Shown here: positions 24,955-36,235 of the stretch, piece after piece
How the letters are laid out: each line of letters starts with the position of its first letter
Numbering within the stretch: the stretch's first letter is position 1
Assembly: GCA_022747635.1 (NCBI GenBank)
Contig: JAKTNV010000042.1
Coordinates: 1,054,001 to 1,118,000, forward strand
Direction of reading: 5' to 3'
Length of the DNA: 64,000 bases
Source: Hetaerina americana
Taxonomy: Eukaryota; Arthropoda; Insecta; Odonata; Calopterygidae
Notes under the pieces: generated by a model
What the model was told of the DNA's origin: nothing
What the model saw: the letters and a program-made list of their open reading frames with translations, nothing else
Database searches by the model: none
Position numbers and translations under genes: made by a program

Positions 24955-26939
24955 TATTTTTATATACATAATGTGTATATATACATACTGTGTTTGACCC
25001 GTATTTTTGCCTGACGAAACATACCATAACGAAACCTAGGTCGTAAATAGAAAAAAATAAATCATAAAATTTTCTATGTGGAAAGCTAGGTTGTTTCATT
25101 TCTATTTCAATATGAAGATTTTCCACCAAGTCACTCCAGAAACTGTTTTGTTTATCAAATGCTTTTCATAATAAATGGCAGTACGGATACCCAAATAAGA
25201 ATCTCGGTCAATTCAGATAATATTATTTTTTTGACTTTCAGAAGTTCACTACATTAAAGCAGTGTACCTGCGAACTTAACCGTGATTTTCGTTTCCATGT
25301 CGAATTTTTGTTTTTGTTCTGTTCGCTTATTTCATGGGAATGGAAGGAACTCAGTTTCATTTCATCTGCGACGAGGCTTATTGCAGTTATCTTCCCAGTA
25401 GAACATTATTTGATGTTAATATTAAGTTTTTAATCACGTCTGTGGGACGTACAGATGTGTCCACAGAGAAACGATTACATCGATTCAGGCTATATGCGTC
25501 TAAAGATTAAATCCATTTTCATAATGCTTTCTACTCGACTTCCATGTGCATGTATCTAATTTTGTCATTTTAACGACTTCGAAAAGGATAAAGATATCAG
25601 TTGATGAAGATACTTGTGTCTTCGAAATATTAATTAACTCTACTAATATGTTTCCATAGTTCACAGCCAGTCCTGGAATCCATGGAAGCTCTTTCCATTG
25701 CTTGCATCTGGTTCGCAAAAAAGCGTGTCTCTGCCTCCACCATCAAACCATTTAAAATTATTACTCCATATTAGTTGGCCACCGGTCGTATCTTGTTTTC
25801 CGGGGAAAATATTATGTTAATCCCCGACCAATCCACTTTGTGATATCTTTCCACCCTCGTGTTGCCTAGTAACTTGTAGTAGTAACATCTTACGCCTAAG
25901 TATGTCATAGGTATAGTTGATTTCGTCGCATTACGTCCTTTCGTTAACCCCTAAAACGGGCTGTGTTCCTTCATTAGCGTGCATTAGCCGGTTTTGAATT
26001 GGAGCTAAAATGGTAGGGTTTGTCATAGACTGATCAGCTGGGAAACTAAAAGACTTCGGCGTCAAGTACTTAATAGGAAGTTGGTATCGTCCTTAATAAT
26101 CATCCCGGAGGTTGGTTTTCATAGGTGAGGGTAGAGATCACTCTCCGAGCGAACCCCTGGAGGCGTTTAAAGTTCGCTCGTTCAGGATAGCAGGTTCCGT
26201 GGGCCATCATTAGTTTTATCACGAAATTTTGGTAAACATACAATCTACCCTCTTATTTTTAGGTTAAACATTTTCTAAACGAAAAGACTTGATGGCTTAG
26301 GCCCACCGGTGGATGACAACAAAACCCCAGAACAACACAATTTACGTATTTCTAAGCCATTGATTAATCGCCAACTCTAATACGTTAATGCAATGGTCGC
26401 TCAGTTGTGTTCTGAAGTTTTTATTGTGTTTTGTCTGTTCTTATTGACCTTATATTTGTATGATTTTCACTCTTTTATGATTTATTAGCTAGGAAGAGAA
26501 TTTTATCTTTTTTTCTCTCTGTCATCTGTTATTTCAATGCATAAATAAATACAACTTCTCAATGGTAATTTTTCGTTCTTCAGAATTAAAAAATGAGGTT
26601 TTAACCCAACCATTGACTTCATGTGCTGCGCTTGTGTTTATTTCCATTCATGGAAAATTTTATTTGAAATATTAGGGTATTATTTATTGCTGAACATCCC
26701 GAGTCCCAAAAAAAGTTTATAATAAACTGCATTCTCATAGCAATTTGCTCCATTCCTTGAATTACTGTCGGCAGCATCTCTTCCAGATCTCGCCGAGGGT
26801 AAGCGTCAAAGCGATGCCGGTGGAAAGGGCTTACGGACGGATAAAATTGGGAAGGGGATGAAGGACAAAAGAAAGTGGTTGCTGAAGAATGGCTTTCGTG
26901 AATAAGAGGGGCGAGAGGAGAGAAACCCGGGGAGACGGC

Positions 26940-27810
26940 ATCGTGTGACAGGGTCAAATGCGTTGACCAATGGGAGGTGTCGGAGCGGAGGGATGGCGAG
27001 AGAGAGTCGCTGCTTGGCCCAGTGTCAGCGGAATTTTTTTACGAGCTCATATCGCGCTAGGGAACCTGATGGCCGTGTAAAAGTCGACAAGCGGGCAAGT
27101 TGGTGGGGGGGGATTGCGATGCGCGGGGGAAGGGAGAGCAGGAGTGGCAGGGGGGGGAATGGACGGAGGGGCGAAAGGGGAGGGTAGGTTTATACGGGGG
27201 AGTAGAGGGTATGGTGATGGTAAACTTTCCCCTTGGCGGGAGAAATAGCGTGTTTATGTGTGTGAGGGGGTGGTGTTGGGTGGGAGGCTGGGCGGGACGG
27301 GGCTGTGGGGGGGAGGGCTTTGAGTTGGGAATGGGCACGAAGATACGAAGAGATGTGTACGGGCGAGAGTTGAATAGACGGGAAGCCGACGCTTAGTGTG
27401 AGAAAGTGGTGTGAGGACGAAGGTGGATGGACAGGGAAAGGGTGTAGTGGGTATTAAAAGGGGCCGGGGTGTATGTGCCTCGACAAAATCCACCCGACAG
27501 ACCAACCCCACTCTCTCCTCCCCAACCCCCTCCGGCCTTGAGAGAGTGGTGATTGGCCGTGCTCCCATCCAACTGACAACCATTTTGCCCCCTCCTCCTT
27601 TATCCCTCCCTCCCATACAACTCACACGCACACAAACCGCTCCCTAACACACACGCTCTTTGTCTCCCTCCTTCTCCTCACCTGCCCTTTTCGCTCCATT
27701 CCTCGTCTCGCATTTTGTTGGAAAGGTGAGCGGGTAAGTGGGATGTTTTTCACTCCTTACGACCCCCCACCCCTCTCCTCCTTCCGCCTCTCCCTCGCCC
27801 AATAAGGCAG
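26940..27810. other. GC-skew switch island, G-rich then C-rich
   Basis: About 530 bp with many G runs (for example around 27102, 27153 and 27176) are followed from about 27480 by 330 bp with C/T runs (CCCCACTCTCTCCTCCCCAA). The two halves are not inverted copies of each other by eye. Strong skew and G runs could form quadruplexes or R-loops if transcribed. No gene was recognised. Confidence 0.7.
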
Positions 27811-29740
27811 GTTGGATGGGCGAGGGGAGAAGTTTTGCGCGCTTCTGCTCCTCAATGTCTCACGTCGTTCATGCCTCCTTTTAAGGGCGGAGAGGCGTGA
27901 GGGACGATATCAAGCCACGCAGGCGGCTGCGGCTTGCAGGAATCGGAGTTCCGCCTCTTTGTACACGGCTGCGTTTATGCTACGTAATTTTCAGCTCAGA
28001 CTACCTATCTCCATCAGCACGTAGTTATTTCCGCTGCATTGTCTCCAAGGTCACTTCAACCAAGTTTGGGTGCTATTTACGAGTATAGTCGGATCGTTTC
28101 GGTTCTCTCGTATTTCTCGAGTCCCTCAATCTTTTTTCATAAGGCAATGGGAGGAAAATGGAATTGTCTCAAGGTTCATATCGATCAATTTTTGAAGAAG
28201 TTTGAGTTAAAAATTTTATGATAAATTAGTGAATATTTGTATATGTGATGAATTTATATAATATTTATTCACGTAATTTAAATAATTTTTAGGCGCATTG
28301 TTTCCTCAAATAAAATGGCTAAATACTCCTACTTGTGTCTCTTTTATAGCAAGTTTTGGGAGCAGGGGGCAATAGTCATCATTTATATTACCGGTCCTAT
28401 GTTTCAGTTACCCATCAGCAAGTTGCTTTTTGATAATTCAGTAATTTTATTAGTTTGGGATATATAATAGTGCATGATATATTGAAAAATCAGTAATTCG
28501 TGGTCCCGCCAATGATAACCGACGTTGTTTGAGACCGGGTATCTTGGTAGATTGGACACTTGAAAATAGAAATGGATGAAATAAAATGGCCAGATAGGAA
28601 AACAAAAGATAAAGCCCTAAGTGTGGTAGGGGAAGATAGTAGAAGGTTGTTGGGAGAGATGCCGGCAAGGTAAGCCATTCAATTTAAAAAATTCACTGAG
28701 TGGTTATGTATGCTGAAAAGCGTAAAAGAAAGGAGATCGATGGATAAGTGTATAGATATAAGATTTATCGATGGAAAACTCGTATAGGAAGGAAAAAAAC
28801 TGGCGTTTTGGGTGCAATTCAAAGAGGTAGACACTCTGCAGTATATGTTATTCCCTTATCAAGTTTTGGGTTTAAGGATTTTGAATCATGTTATTTAGGT
28901 TTAAGAATACGAGGGTGTGTAGTGCCATCAATAAACTACCCTAAACCGATAGACCCTCACTCCTTCAGACCTCATCACTTCATAATTGGAACATTAAAAT
29001 CCCAAATAGATACTCGAAAAACTTAATGGTGATGTCCTCTCAGAGGACCAACATGATGGAGGGAAAAAAAATCGTCTGGAAGGCGAGAATAATTCAATAT
29101 AGGCAATCCAAGTGTCGCTTTCTTCCCAGTTAGATGAAGAGGTTAACGTGGTGTGTTAGAGATAAACGCTGTCTTCACGAAAATATTCACACATGTTTGC
29201 TACCGATTCTACTAAGTCCTCAGTGTATTATATTGACCAGGAAAGTAATTTTTCTTTTTTCTGGACATGTCATGTATGTGATCATCGGTGAATGTGTCTC
29301 AAGTGCATCCTTATTATAATTAACATATCAACGATCACGGAATTACGATCGTTAAGTTTGAAGGAGCTTGAGGCCAGTATCGTTCTAAATAACCCTTATG
29401 AATTGATTGGAATGGAACTTCGTGCTAGTAAAATTATTATGCCAAGGATTTCTACAGACTCTTTTCATTCTCGATTTTTGCTCGGTCTCATCAGCCAGTG
29501 TTTTGGTTACTACCTCCGAGGAAGCAGAGAAACGATTCGTTGTCAATTTGTTATTTTCATTAAACTAAAGGTTCTCGCGACATCTGTTTGATGGATGTTC
29601 CATGCTGCTGCCGGGAATTTCCGTCGTGTAAGATGACTTGTTTCATGGCCTAAAAAATCATCGTACGCGACGGAAATTGTCATTTTTATGTTCACTTAAA
29701 TCAAATTTGATGTCAATAGGAGTGTCAAATAGCCATTCTT

Positions 29741-29812
29741 ATGAGAAAAACAAAATTTACAGTTTTCCACTGATTTAAATCAGTGGAAAACTGCAAATTT
29801 TGTTTTTCTCAT
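29741..29812. repeat. 72-bp near-perfect palindrome
   Basis: ATGAGAAAAACAAAATTT is mirrored by AAATTTTGTTTTTCTCAT, and TTTTCCACTGATTT by its complement across the centre (29776/29777). One mismatch was found in 36 pairs and there is no loop. It lies in AT-rich sequence with no gene. The word ATAGCCATTCT occurs just before it (29729) and again about 120 bp after. Confidence 0.93.
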
Positions 29813-32346
29813 ATTGACGAACTTATACGCTACATCGACGGAATCTGTTAAATATAGCCATTCTCAAATATTTTGATGGTCACCTCGTACAATCTTAAAT
29901 TATGGCCGCAAGTGAATTCTGATTTCTTATTGAAAATTCATATTCATCCTCTGACTCACTTCAACTCACGTAGCCTATTTGTAGTATCTCTTTATCTGAA
30001 GCCGCGTTTGACGAGTTTTTAAATAATGTCCAAAACCCTTGTTTAGTCTTATAAATTTTGTCGTGTTGCGATGATGATTAAATTGGTTTTTTTATCTCAG
30101 CTCACTGTGAATGAAAAAATTAATTAAATGTGCAACTTCTTTGTGATCCCCCTTGCGCCACTTCATGTTTTTACGTCTTTCGGCCTCCTCCCCCTTTTTC
30201 CTCGTTACATCTCCATGGTCATCAACCTGTCAGCCGAGGCCGTTGTCTAGTATTCCGCTTTTTCCTGCTCCCTCCCTGGGTACCAGGTGTGGCGGGTTGT
30301 GTAGAATGCGTGTTTTGGTCATGCTTTGGGAGGTAACTACTGCACCAGTTGTTCGAGGCATGGTAGGGCTTTCGGTTTAAGTGCGACCTTACATGCGTTT
30401 GCAAGAACAGTTCGTAAGGAATGCTAAGCGTTTTTTTCTTGAGTTTATATTTTTATAAGTATGTGAATTTCAAAATGTTTCAAAATCCAGTGCTTTTATT
30501 TATATCGTACTTTGTACCATTCAGTGAAATAACGTATGCTTATTGTGTGATACAATAATGATTAATGCCTTCCTTATTCATAAGTTGAAAATTCTATTCA
30601 CGAAATTTCTTCAGAGAACTGTGTGGACATGCTACAGAGGTAGATCTCGTTTCGATTAGAATCAGGATAACTAACGGAAAAGATCCATGATCATGTCTGC
30701 AGTTGCCTCTCGATCTTATTTGCCGATAATCTCCATATAAGATAGCTTCAAAATATAACATTCATTTGACCATGAGTGTAGAGTTGATACGATAAAATTA
30801 ATTTGTATTTAATTTCGTTGTGATGATGAGTTTTAATATTCACTGGATAAAACAAAAGCTACTCTTGTTTATCCTCTTGACAATGCCAATGCTACTAGCA
30901 TTTGCGTTGAAATATTCTGATTGTTATATTGTCATTTAATTAAAATATTTTCGTGGGAGATATTTGTGCATGTTGGTTAATTGTAATTTGGCGGAGCGCC
31001 AAATTATAATAAAAGAAGACAAAGCGTAAACAACGAAACATATATTTTCAAATATCTATCCCTTTACTTGAAAATGTGCACAAACATTTCAGAAAAAAAC
31101 ACATCTGCCATTCAAATATTAACTATCGAAATTTGTCAATGAGAAAGTTTTCCGATCTCCTCGGAAAGTTGAAATCGAGGCAGTCTGTATTCTAGCCAAC
31201 TCATGCTTCCACATGCGCCTTTCATTCTCGCCCATTCCGGTCTATCTGTCGAGACACACTGAAAATATTATCTTACTAGTGCTCTTCAGTCACTCGTACG
31301 AGTGTATGATGCGTACAATCTTAGGATTCTCTGAAAATCGTTTCATCGTTTTGTTATTGAATGTGGAGATGTATGCAAACCTTGTTAATTCTGTTCACTT
31401 GGAAGTTCATATCTTCAGTTAACTTTGTCAGTAAGCTTCTAATATGGTGGAAATATTATGGTCCATTTTGGATTCCAAAACCTTCGGAAGGGCATCTAAT
31501 CATTGTTCACTTTTTTATTTCATGCACTTCTGCAGTCACAGGTATGCTTTAGCTTGAGCGTTGGGAATTTGCCTGCTTTTTACTTTTACCGGGAATTAAT
31601 GTACTTTTTTGTTGGTAATTTCAATTTATTTCGCGTGTTCTTTAACCCCCGTCTCTCGCGGACCATTTATTAAGTTACATGTATTGCCAGCATATCTTTC
31701 GCTGACTGTTCAGGTACATTTCGGGTGGAATGAAAGGAAGAAATGGTTCAATATTTGCAGCTGGCTAGCTGTTCAGGATAAAATTTAAGCAACTCCGCTC
31801 TTATAGAATCGAACAATTTAGAATAGGCGGTCATGCTTTTACTAGCGTTTAATATGTGCCAACCAACATTGCCATACCTATACTACTTCTCTCATATCAA
31901 CAATTTATAACACTAATGACGAAAATTTTTAAAAAATCGTATGCATGTAATGAATTGTCTTATTGACGAGGTCGAGGTTAATAATAATCGAAGTACGAGC
32001 CCAGAGCTTAGAGAATTCAGCATCTTTTAACGAAGCATGTAAATAAAGTGCTCGGTAGAGAATGTATTTCGCCTTAAAAATTTATTTTGCGTCAGTTTGA
32101 ATCTGCATGTTGGTCGGAAAATACAATGGTGTCTGTGAAATTTTTAAACTATTTCATTCATAAAATGTACTGTTATAAAATGAAGTTTGACAGCATGAAT
32201 TTTATTTGCTATTAATTCCCTGCCACCACGTCTATAAAATTGAAATACGAGGGTCATCCGGAAAGTAGTACCCGTTCGTGAAATAAAGACACAAAAGTAA
32301 ATATTAACAAACATAAAAAATTTTATTTGAAAGAGGATACTTTAAA

Positions 32347-32839
32347 CTACTTCTCAACATAATCTCCAAGCAAATTAAGGCATTTGTCATAACGTGTGAC
32401 AAGTTTCTGTATTCCTGCTGCATAGTCCTTCGCCGCCAGCTCATTGAGATACGCGAGGGACCCATCTTGCACAAATTTTTGCATAATGCAGATGGTGTTT
32501 AACAATTTCATGAACAATTGTTCGAGAAACATTGGGAAAATGCTCACAGATGTCATCAATTGTGACGCGCCGATCGTTCCTCACGAATTCGTCAACTGAG
32601 CTCACCAGTTGGTCTGTAATGACAGACGGTCTCTCCGAACGCTCATCGTCGTGTGTGTTCCCCCTCCCCATGTTGAAGTTGCGACACCACCGCCGAACAG
32701 ACGACTCGTCCATTACATTGTCTCCATACACCTCCTTTAATTGGCGATGAATATCACATGGGCGAACGTTTCTTGCATTGAGGAATTTAATCACTGCCCT
32801 CACTTCACAACTGGCGGCGTTCTCAATTTTTTTAAACAT
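32347..32839 (-). pseudogene. Mariner transposase, catalytic domain deleted (in composite)
   Basis: This is the same truncated gene as at 13641-14133, on the minus strand. The DNA-binding frame runs from 32839 to 32441, and the out-of-frame C-terminal tail ends at 32347. One visible substitution changes the linker from ERSGRPS to ERSERPS. The internal deletion is identical, so it arose before this copy was made. It cannot encode an active transposase. Confidence 0.9.
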
Positions 32840-33000
32840 TGTAAACAATCACAGAAACAACACAGGCAATGCTAGCGTCACGCAACTTGGCTCAGAGAAG
32901 GCAGACAAGCCACTGAAGCTATCTGACCTCGTCCAGCGGCTACTCGCGTCGTCAGCACTTCATGCGGCACGAACGGGTACTACTTTCCGGATGATCCTCG

Positions 33001-34000
33001 TATTATCATTTGGAAGACATGGGTTAGGTGCCAGAGGATGCACGAAGACCACATGTGCCACTAAACATAAGTACTTCATAAATATAGTCCTTACTGGTTA
33101 AACGATGGCCGAGTGGTAACAATTCTGTCACACATCCCCCGCCACGCGCATCTTTGGCGGTCTGCAAAAATAAAAGTAGCAAGACTGTATTTATTACCAT
33201 GATCAACTTTCGGCTAGGTTTGAACCTGACAGGCATGACGGGTTTCTAACTTTTGTCTCATAATATTCCATTAAAAAATAATTTTCTTCCGACCATCAAT
33301 TCTTTGGAATTTTGACATGGCAAAGAGGGGGCTGCAAGGCCAAGACTGGAGCATTCCCAAACATTCGCCGAAAATGTCCTCTCCAATTAGTCGTTCTCCC
33401 TCCGCAGAAGCTTAAAACTCCTCTGGCTCCGTCAAAGTGCCGCTGAGAAAGAATCGACATTCCGCAATTAGCCATATTATTGTCAGAAAATAGAGCACTA
33501 AATGCATACCAGCGGGAATCGTTACAGGATCACTACCACCGAAATGAAATACCCCCAAACTAGTGCTAATGTTTCCAACACTGTAGATACATTTAAATGT
33601 GTTACCCTTATTTGGGAGTCAATGGGAACGAGTAATTATGACTTCAGATCCACATTTGTCGTACTCCAGTATTTCAGTTCGTGTTTCACATTTTGGAGCA
33701 AAACGGATTGGCATGCATACATTAAAAATTAACCGGAACTAAAAACCTTTAGCATAATATATGAATAAACACTATTTTACGAGCCGTGCAACTAGTTTTA
33801 TCGGAGAAAATCAACCCAATTGTAGTCTTGAATATACGTGGGCGGAACTGTTCGCACCAGTAGTACGATGATACGGGATTCAACACAAAGATATTCTCCC
33901 TAAAAGAGTACTCTTAAAATATTCTTTCCTTCATTAAATACGCCACTGCGAATAAAGAAAAATCAAATCGCATTCAAAGTGAGCATGTTCATTATGCTTA
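33001..34000. repeat. Captured donor flank inside composite mariner
   Basis: This is the reverse complement of 12480-13479 with no length change. It begins with the TA that flanks the internal mariner end and stops at an AAGCATAATGAAC junction next to the terminal stub. It carries no recognised coding exon. It includes a weak A-box-like TGGCCGAGTGG at 33106-33116. Confidence 0.88.
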
Positions 34001-34038
34001 TGCGGCACGAACGGGTACTACTTTCCGGATGACCCTCG
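34000..34038 (-). repeat. Extra mariner end stub closing the composite element
   Basis: Read on the minus strand, these 38-39 bases are the mariner 5' end including the few bases inside the repeat (GTGCCGCAT). They have G at position 6, where the internal 5' end has A. So it is a 5'-type end, from a different or canonical copy. A single T is shared with the flank at the joint. Confidence 0.88.
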
Positions 34039-36235
34039 TACATTTAACTAGCCTTCATGTTAATATTATCGTCGCTTATTGAATGTCTTGCCCTATTTCG
34101 TTTTAGTGATGCTACTCTTATTTTTAGTGCAAACCATCTTATTTTATTACGTAGTGCAAAGCCTCTCTACTTGTCATTCTGGACAGAAAAAGGTATAATT
34201 TTCCTCCAATTGCTTGTCAACTGCTGCGTAAAACCTTGTTAAATTCTACGGGGATCTGTAGCATTTGTTATAAAAGCCGCTGTATATTTTGAGGATTAAG
34301 TTAAATTCACTATGTTCATTACAATGATTTTAGATTTCAATTAATTTTTGAGTAGGTTTTTGGAGAACCTAAACATATTTCCGGTCGTGTTGGCGAATTA
34401 GGGAGAATAATTTAAAGTATCTGAATCCATCCGTGCCGCATATATTTTATCCGTGCAGTTACATAAGTATGCGGGTATAATGTGATGCTTAAATGGTTTC
34501 TTTGTTGCGTTGAGAAAAGGCGACTGTCCAACTGTTCGTGTGCGGAGAGAATTTTCCACCACACACGAAACCTGTTTCATTTTTTTCAACCCATTCTCGT
34601 TTTTCAGGTAACCCTGTCACACTCTTTAGCTGCACTTGTGCCCTGATGTACTTATTCCACAATAAAACCTATCTCTAATAAAAACTTTATGAAACTGGGA
34701 GTTTATCCAAGAAGTAGATGTCATGCATGAATTATCTTGATGTCGCAGCGAATTGATTTATTTCGTATTTCATCATACGTAGGTTGTGATTAAAATGTAA
34801 TCACTGATTATGCGTGAAAATTTCAGCTGTGCCGTAGCATTCATTGGCTCCTTTCCTGTACCCTGAAATTAATAAGCATAATATGGGAACATTAGTGTAA
34901 TTTACAGCTTTTATTTATATCTGCATTCCTTAAAAATTCTTGCGAACATGCGATTTTCCTGAAGTCGAAGCTAATGATTGTATTACCTTATTTCTCTTAC
35001 TTGTTCCGAGTAGACTTAAAAATCAAATCTTTGTCTTGCTCCCGTTTTGACCGAGTAATGAATCGAGAGGTTTGTAATTGTTTATTGTTTCTTTGCCTCT
35101 TTAAATTAATTGCTTAATAAGCTCCAATTTCTTCTTTCAAATAGGAAAACGATTTTAATTTGTTTTATAATTTGAGTTCAGATTTTTGGAAACATGTTTT
35201 TGTTTTCTGCGGCTTTGGGTTGATTATAAGTCTTCTTCCGAAAACGCCCTAAAAGAAGGCTTAGCTTTTAACAGTTGATGTATTTGAGCAATACAATTGT
35301 GGTAGCCAATATGCTGTTAAAATAAGACCAAAACACATTTTTTTAGCACTCTTAGTTAGGTTCAGGCTTGAAAGAAAACTGATTTATTCTTGTTTCTGTG
35401 ACGTAATCGACCACTAGAACCTGATAACATACATTTGTAGTGTTTTAACATCATTTTTTACTATTTTTTTAATGCGATAGTAATTTAACATGGTGCATTG
35501 TAGCCAATTATTTAAATTGTGGTGGACTGCTAGAGTAATCAATTTCTCTGAATCCTTGAAAAGCAAAGTGGCTAAATCTAGGGGAAAGCCATTAAAGTAA
35601 TAATTATAATACTAGAGAGGTGCCCATTTTATCGTGTGTAACATTGGTTACAACCAAGTCAGCTTTATTTTTTTAATTGCTCCTTTCTATAGTTTTGAAG
35701 TGCATTCCGTACTGAAGGCCGTATGCTCGGGTGAAAAAACCATGTTAAAGGACCCATGCCCGTTTCAGGCCATATAAACGGGAATATTCTCCATTTCAGG
35801 CACATCCGACGCCTCGCTCGTTGCTATCAAGTGCTGATTTAGTGTTTTCTTCATTGGCTCTTGTCGGGTTTGTGATATGAAATCGATTATGTTGCATAAG
35901 CAGTCCACAAATGTGCCCGCTGCAAGCAAATCTCGCGCTTCATTATGCGACGTTAAACATTCGGCGGGGGAGTGCATAAATTGCTCCGGCGGCGTGCCAT
36001 GCAAGCGAGGGCAGGCGCGGGGGAGGGCGTCGCAGTGGGAGGTGGGGCGGGGAAGGGGGCTCCGGCGATGGTATTTGGCTCCGTGTGCCGGTGATTTGGA
36101 ATCACATTTCCCTGAAATAGCGAAGGACTCGGAAAGAAGCCTCTCTTCCTCGTTGTTGTCTGTCGAAGCGTGAAAGATTTGTCGCGGTATTTTATACAGC
36201 CACTCAATATCTTCGATCTACACTTCTTTCCCTGC

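Larger units (their letters stand above)
24682..25113. repeat. Nested fold-back (long inverted repeat) around (TA)25
   Basis: The left arm, about 24682-24808, is the reverse complement (roughly 80 percent by eye) of 24983-25113; the clearest block is GACCTAGGTTTCGTTATGG with GTCAAACACAGTAT nearer the centre. Between them sits a second, nearly perfect hairpin (24818-24847 against 24870-24899, GGAGGGGAAGAAGAGGGAGG) and an uninterrupted (TA)25 tract. The whole could fold into one long hairpin. It could be a fold-back/MITE-like transposon; I found no coding frame and no sure target duplication. Confidence 0.8.
32248..34038 (-). mobile_element. Composite mariner carrying 1 kb of captured flank
   Basis: This 1791-bp unit is bounded by perfect 33-bp inverted repeats (starting CGAGGGTCATCCGGAAAGTA at both ends) and TA on both sides (32246-32247, 34039-34040). 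Inside, from left, are the complete 753-bp mariner of locus 1 (inverted, 32248-33000), the left flank of locus 1 (33001-34000) and a 38-39 bp stub of a mariner 5' end (34000-34038). The 1755 bp shared with 12480-14234 have equal length with only single-base differences seen (for example one making ERSERPS from ERSGRPS). The outer TA duplications show it integrated as one unit. Confidence 0.9.

Noticed and set aside
28450..29600. Frames suggestive of retroelement debris
   Set aside because: Read in several frames, no RT, endonuclease or integrase motif could be found.
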